NCBI RefSeq assembly: GCF_038051995.1
Contig: NZ_CP150290.1
Span: 4,888,001-4,952,000, forward strand
Source of the DNA: Paenibacillus sp. FSL H8-0537
GTDB taxonomy: Bacteria; Bacillota; Bacilli; Paenibacillales; Paenibacillaceae
Direction: 5' to 3'
DNA length: 64,000 nucleotides
The first letter of the stretch is position 1, and each line of letters begins with the position of its first letter. A program made the translations under genes and the position numbers. Shown in pieces: positions 61,082 through 64,000 of the stretch. The notes below the pieces were generated by a model. The model had not been told where the DNA came from, did not search any database, and saw only the letters and a list, made by a program, of their open reading frames with translations.

Positions 61082-62569
61082 TCAGCCGCGCTGCCGCTGA
61101 ACGTCCTCCCAGCATGCCGCAATTCGCCGCATGCCCTCCTTAATATCGGCTTCGGCCAAATGCGCGAAGCCGAACAGCGCTGCCGGAGCGCGTCGCTCCT
61201 CCGGCTTGCGCCACAGCCGCTCGCCGCGGTTCCAGCTGACGCCTTCCCGCTGGCAGCGTTCAATCAGCCGCTCATAATCCGCGGCTGCCCCAAGCCACAC
61301 GCCGTACTGATGCAAGCCTGCATCCGACGGCGTAAACCGGAACAAGCCCGCGAGCTGCTCCGCGGCTTGTTCCTTAAAGAGCTTGAGGCGCCGTCCGCAG
61401 CTGCGCCTCATCCGCCGCAAATGCCGAACATACTGCCCGCTCGCCATAAACACGGCGAGCGCCCTTTGCTCCGCGATGGAGCTTGGGCTTGGCTCAAGCA
61501 AAAACTTCGCCCTCCTCAGCGGCTCCCGCAGCGCATCCGGCGTAATGACATAGCCCAGCCTCAGGTCGGCGTACATCGTCTTGGAGAAAGTGCCGACGTA
61601 CACGACCCGTCCCTCGTGGTCGAGCGTCTTGAGCGGCTCCGCCGGGCGCCCGCCCCAGCGGAATTCGCTGTCATAATCATCCTCGATGATGACAGCGTCG
61701 CGCCGGGAAGCCCATTGCAGCAGCTCCAGCTTGCGCTCAGGCGCAAGCTGGGCGCCAGTTGGATACTGGCGCGTCGGCGTTACAAATAGCAGCTTCGCAT
61801 CCCAGTCCTGCGGAACGATGCCATAATCGTCGACTTCCGCATCTATAATAACGCCGCCCGCAGCTGCTATCGCCCGCCTAATGCCAGGGTAGCACGGGTC
61901 TTCAACCACAACCTGGTCACCAGGGTCAATCAACAGCTGGGCGAGCAGGGCAATGCCGTACATGGAGCCGCTCGTAATAAATAAATGATCTACACTTGTA
62001 ATCATGCTGCGCTCGCGGCGCAGCTCGCTGGCAATCGCCTCGCGCAGCGGCAGATGACCTTCTATCGCCCCGTAATCCTCATACTGACGCTCCAGCAGCC
62101 CTCTGACCTCTGCAAACATCGTCGTCTTCCATTCATTCTGCGGGAACAGCAGGGCATCCGCATAACCTACATCAAACGCAATGAAATCTGGCTCCTCATG
62201 CACAGTCCGCTTCGTATTCCCTTTAATCTGCGGCAGCCGCAGCGCCCAAGAGGATAACGCAAGTTCACTCGCCTTGCCTTCTTGCCCATTCCTTGTTTTG
62301 GTAGCTGCCGGCTTGCTGTAGGAAACGTAGGTGCCGCTTCCCCTTCCGGGCCTGACAAAACCTTCCGCATAAAGCATATCGTAAGCGGCATTGACCGAAC
62401 CGCGAGACATGCCATAGCTTTCGGCAAGCCTTCTGCTGGAGGCGAGCTGCTGCCCATCCTCAAGCATCCCAGCGACAATACCTTCGCGCAACGCCAGAAA
62501 AAGCGCATCCGCCTTGCGCCCTAGCTCCTCATAATACCGCTCATATGCCGCACGGCAGCGATCATCCAT
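61082..62569 (-). CDS. MocR/GabR-type PLP-dependent transcriptional regulator
   Basis: A 495-residue fusion. The N-terminal GntR-type winged helix (~20-85) has LASSRRLAESYGMSRGSVNAAYDML and GRGSGTYV. A linker and a type-I aminotransferase domain (~120-490) follow, with TSGSMYGIALLAQLL, EDPCYPGIRRAI, IIEDDYDSEFRWGG and the Schiff-base Lys in YVGTFSKTMYADLRLGY. Such regulators bind pyridoxal phosphate and usually control vitamin B6 or amino acid genes. The gene is divergent from an FMN split-barrel (pyridoxamine phosphate oxidase-like) gene, consistent with that theme. AGGAGG lies 7 nt before the ATG at 62569; another ATG is 3 nt earlier. Confidence 0.9.
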   Translation of the reverse strand: MDDRCRAAYERYYEELGRKADALFLALREGIVAGMLEDGQQLASSRRLAESYGMSRGSVNAAYDMLYAEGFVRPGRGSGTYVSYSKPAATKTRNGQEGKASELALSSWALRLPQIKGNTKRTVHEEPDFIAFDVGYADALLFPQNEWKTTMFAEVRGLLERQYEDYGAIEGHLPLREAIASELRRERSMITSVDHLFITSGSMYGIALLAQLLIDPGDQVVVEDPCYPGIRRAIAAAGGVIIDAEVDDYGIVPQDWDAKLLFVTPTRQYPTGAQLAPERKLELLQWASRRDAVIIEDDYDSEFRWGGRPAEPLKTLDHEGRVVYVGTFSKTMYADLRLGYVITPDALREPLRRAKFLLEPSPSSIAEQRALAVFMASGQYVRHLRRMRRSCGRRLKLFKEQAAEQLAGLFRFTPSDAGLHQYGVWLGAAADYERLIERCQREGVSWNRGERLWRKPEERRAPAALFGFAHLAEADIKEGMRRIAACWEDVQRQRG

Positions 62570-62630
62570 CATTCAACCTCCTATGACTCTCCTGTTGCCT
62601 GCTTCTTCCGTCTATTTCCATCCATTTCAA

Positions 62631-62663
62631 AAGTGGTTCAATAAAATCAATGTAAAGTGGATC
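62631..62663. promoter_or_regulatory. direct-repeat candidate operator between MocR and the split-barrel gene
   Basis: AAGTGGTTC (62631-62639) and AAGTGGATC (62655-62663) are direct repeats 24 bp apart. MocR/GabR regulators commonly bind spaced direct repeats in divergent promoters. Confidence 0.5.
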
Positions 62664-62767
62664 TTTTTATATGTCAATATTCCGTTTAAACTTGCAAATA
62701 ACGAGCTGAACGCTTGGCACATCCCCTACTCAAGTTATCGCTATGGTTACGAAAGGAGCAGTCCGCT

Positions 62768-63409
62768 ATGCGCAGAAAAGAATTTGCAATCGGAAGTGAA
62801 GATGTACAAGAGGTTAACGCCTTTTTGGAGGAAATGAGCTATGGCTTTCTAGGAACAGCCAGAGCGGATGGTGCCCCTTCCATTACCCCGCTGAATTACA
62901 TTTATTTGAATGGAAACGTTTATTTTCACGGCAGCCGCGCAGGGGATAAAATGGCACTGCTCGGAGCAGATCCGCGCGTCACCTTCTGTGTGGCCAAGGA
63001 ATATGCGATCATTCCTTCCCATTTTACCGATCCGCTGATGGCCTGTCCGGCCTCCGCCTTTTTCAAATCAGTCATTATTGAGGGCACGGCATCGGTTGTC
63101 GAGGATTTGATGGAAAAAGGCGAGGCGCTGCAAGCGCTGATGATCAAGCTCCAGCCAGAAGGCGGGCATTTGCCGATTGCCGGGGATGATCCCGCCTACA
63201 GGGGCAGGCTCAAGGGAGTTGCCGTCGTGAAAATCGAGCCGCAGCAAATCAACGCGAAGTTCAAATTCGGCCAAAATGCCGATGAGCACAAACGCGAAGC
63301 TATTACAACGGGCCTGCTGGCACGCGGACGGGAGCTCGATGCGGAGACGGTCGACCTCATGCGCCGTTACTGCCCGCAACATAAGGAACAAGCTCATCCC
63401 GGCGACTAA
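62768..63409 (+). CDS. pyridoxamine 5'-phosphate oxidase-family FMN split-barrel protein
   Basis: A 213-residue flavin-binding split-barrel protein. The N-terminal strands read YGFLGTARADGAPSITPLNYIYLNGNVYFHG. The middle has DKMALLGADPRVTFCVAKEY and SVIIEGTASVVED, and there is a helical C-terminal extension (~165-213). These proteins bind FMN or haem; true PNPOx activity is uncertain. AAAGGAG precedes the ATG at 62768. The regulator divergent to it is of the vitamin-B6-binding MocR type. Confidence 0.82.
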   Translation: MRRKEFAIGSEDVQEVNAFLEEMSYGFLGTARADGAPSITPLNYIYLNGNVYFHGSRAGDKMALLGADPRVTFCVAKEYAIIPSHFTDPLMACPASAFFKSVIIEGTASVVEDLMEKGEALQALMIKLQPEGGHLPIAGDDPAYRGRLKGVAVVKIEPQQINAKFKFGQNADEHKREAITTGLLARGRELDAETVDLMRRYCPQHKEQAHPGD

Positions 63410-63456
63410 CCATACCCCATCCATTTGCAAGTGTGAAACTTATAAATGCTTATATC

Positions 63457-63519
63457 AAAAAAAGCCGAGCGCCCTTCTCCCCTTTGTTGTCGGGAATGAA
63501 GGCCGCACCGGCTTTTTTT
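63457..63519. terminator. terminator after the split-barrel gene
   Basis: AAAAAAAGCCG (63457-63467) pairs with CGGCTTTTTTT (63509-63519) around a long internal loop. It can act on both strands between the two convergent genes. Confidence 0.65.
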
Positions 63520-63595
63520 ACGAACTGCTTATTATTTCGATCCGCATATTCTTACGAACTGCTTATCCTAACGAACAACTTATCCTAACGAATTT
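63518..63595. repeat. short degenerate direct repeats
   Basis: TTACGAACTGCTTAT occurs at 63518 and 63552. It is followed by two further variants (TAACGAACAACTTATCC, TAACGAATTTC) at 17-18 nt spacing, at the 3' end of the AraC-domain gene. Confidence 0.45.
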
Positions 63596-63602
63596 CTGAC
63601 GG

Positions 63603-64000
63603 CTAACGGATTTCCGACGGGCTCCGTCCGGTATATTGCTTGAATTGGCGGCTGAAGAAAAAAATATCGCGGTAGCCGAGAGCGTCCGCCACCTCCGTCA
63701 CATTCATGCCTGCGTGCATCAGCAGGTGCTGGGCGCGGTCAATGCGGGTGCTGATCATATACGTCTGGACCGACATGCCGATCAGCTCCTTGAATTTCAT
63801 TGAAAAATAACGCGGCGACAGCTGGGCGCGCATTGCAAGATCCTCGACCCGGTGGGCAATGCCGGGATTTTGCCGGACATAATTGGCGACCTCGTGAATC
63901 GCCTCGGTCAGCTGATTGCTCGCTTTTTTCTCCACGGGCGTTTGCTTCGTCACTCGGTCCTCCCGCAGCAGATGGATCATCAGCTGCTTCAGCACAAGGC
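63603..64000 (-). CDS. AraC-type HTH protein, C-terminal part (cut by window edge)
   Basis: The last ~132 codons of a gene entering from the right edge. The visible part is an AraC/XylS double HTH: RVEDLAMRAQLSPRYFSMKF, the linker TYMISTRIDRAQHLL and VTEVADALGYRDIFFFSRQF followed by QYTGRSPSEIR. The preceding residues are helical and charged. The missing N-terminus prevents deciding between a cupin-type sugar regulator and a response regulator; both are common in Paenibacillus. Stop codon at 63603. Confidence 0.85.
   Translation of the reverse strand, partial: LVLKQLMIHLLREDRVTKQTPVEKKASNQLTEAIHEVANYVRQNPGIAHRVEDLAMRAQLSPRYFSMKFKELIGMSVQTYMISTRIDRAQHLLMHAGMNVTEVADALGYRDIFFFSRQFKQYTGRSPSEIR

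Overview
The window looks like a chromosomal segment of an endospore-forming Paenibacillus-type bacterium (Bacillota). The evidence is a near-canonical gerE preceded by a sigma-K-like promoter, a YhcN/YlaJ-type spore lipoprotein, CgeB-like and other spore-coat glycosyltransferases, GGAGG-type ribosome binding sites, frequent TTG/GTG starts, a THI-box (TPP) riboswitch before thiC, a Fur box, a FapR-like box before fabH and PhoPR. I saw no rRNA, tRNA or CRISPR array. Genes are cut at both window edges.

Layout. 1-8345: edge-truncated chemoreceptor-like gene, GH42 beta-galactosidase with a divergent AraC regulator, M20 amidohydrolase, GNAT acetyltransferase, small CD3324-type HTH protein, D-2-hydroxyacid dehydrogenase with a second divergent AraC regulator. 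8494-13011: phoPR, flanked in opposite orientation by two copies of a structured dispersed repeat; then a long hairpin, an IS200/IS605 remnant and a BASS-type transporter. 13235-15551: YfbR-like 5'-nucleotidase and an IS1182-type element (13952-15509) whose transposase is split by an in-phase -1 slippery heptamer. The IS is bounded by a duplicated 42-bp palindromic terminator. 15578-20539: operon of SWIM zinc-finger protein, SNF2 ATPase and a small acidic protein. 20839-30676: putative secreted toxin with candidate immunity partner, MarR/azoreductase pair, Spo0B-type sensor kinase, TPR protein, gerE, retropepsin-like pair, MFS exporter, spore lipoprotein, fabH.

30712-44608 is the most unusual region: a giant (about 2171 aa) decapeptide-repeat fibre-like protein under a sigma-K-like promoter, followed on the same strand by two GT2 glycosyltransferases, a sugar nucleotidyltransferase, four small proteins and two CgeB paralogues. 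Several of these unrelated proteins share Lys/Arg-rich N-terminal tails and a Tyr/Gly-spaced motif. I infer that the region makes and glycosylates a spore-surface appendage.

44749-53011: Fur-controlled FecCD permease pair, TetR/azoreductase pair with twin operators, thiC with riboswitch, CotSA-like GT4, small membrane proteins. 53249-59159: polymorphic-toxin-like locus, with a 1546-aa protein followed by two short candidate immunity genes that share an N-terminal module. 60125-64000: phosphatidylserine decarboxylase, MocR-type regulator divergent from an FMN split-barrel protein, and a truncated AraC-domain gene at the right edge.
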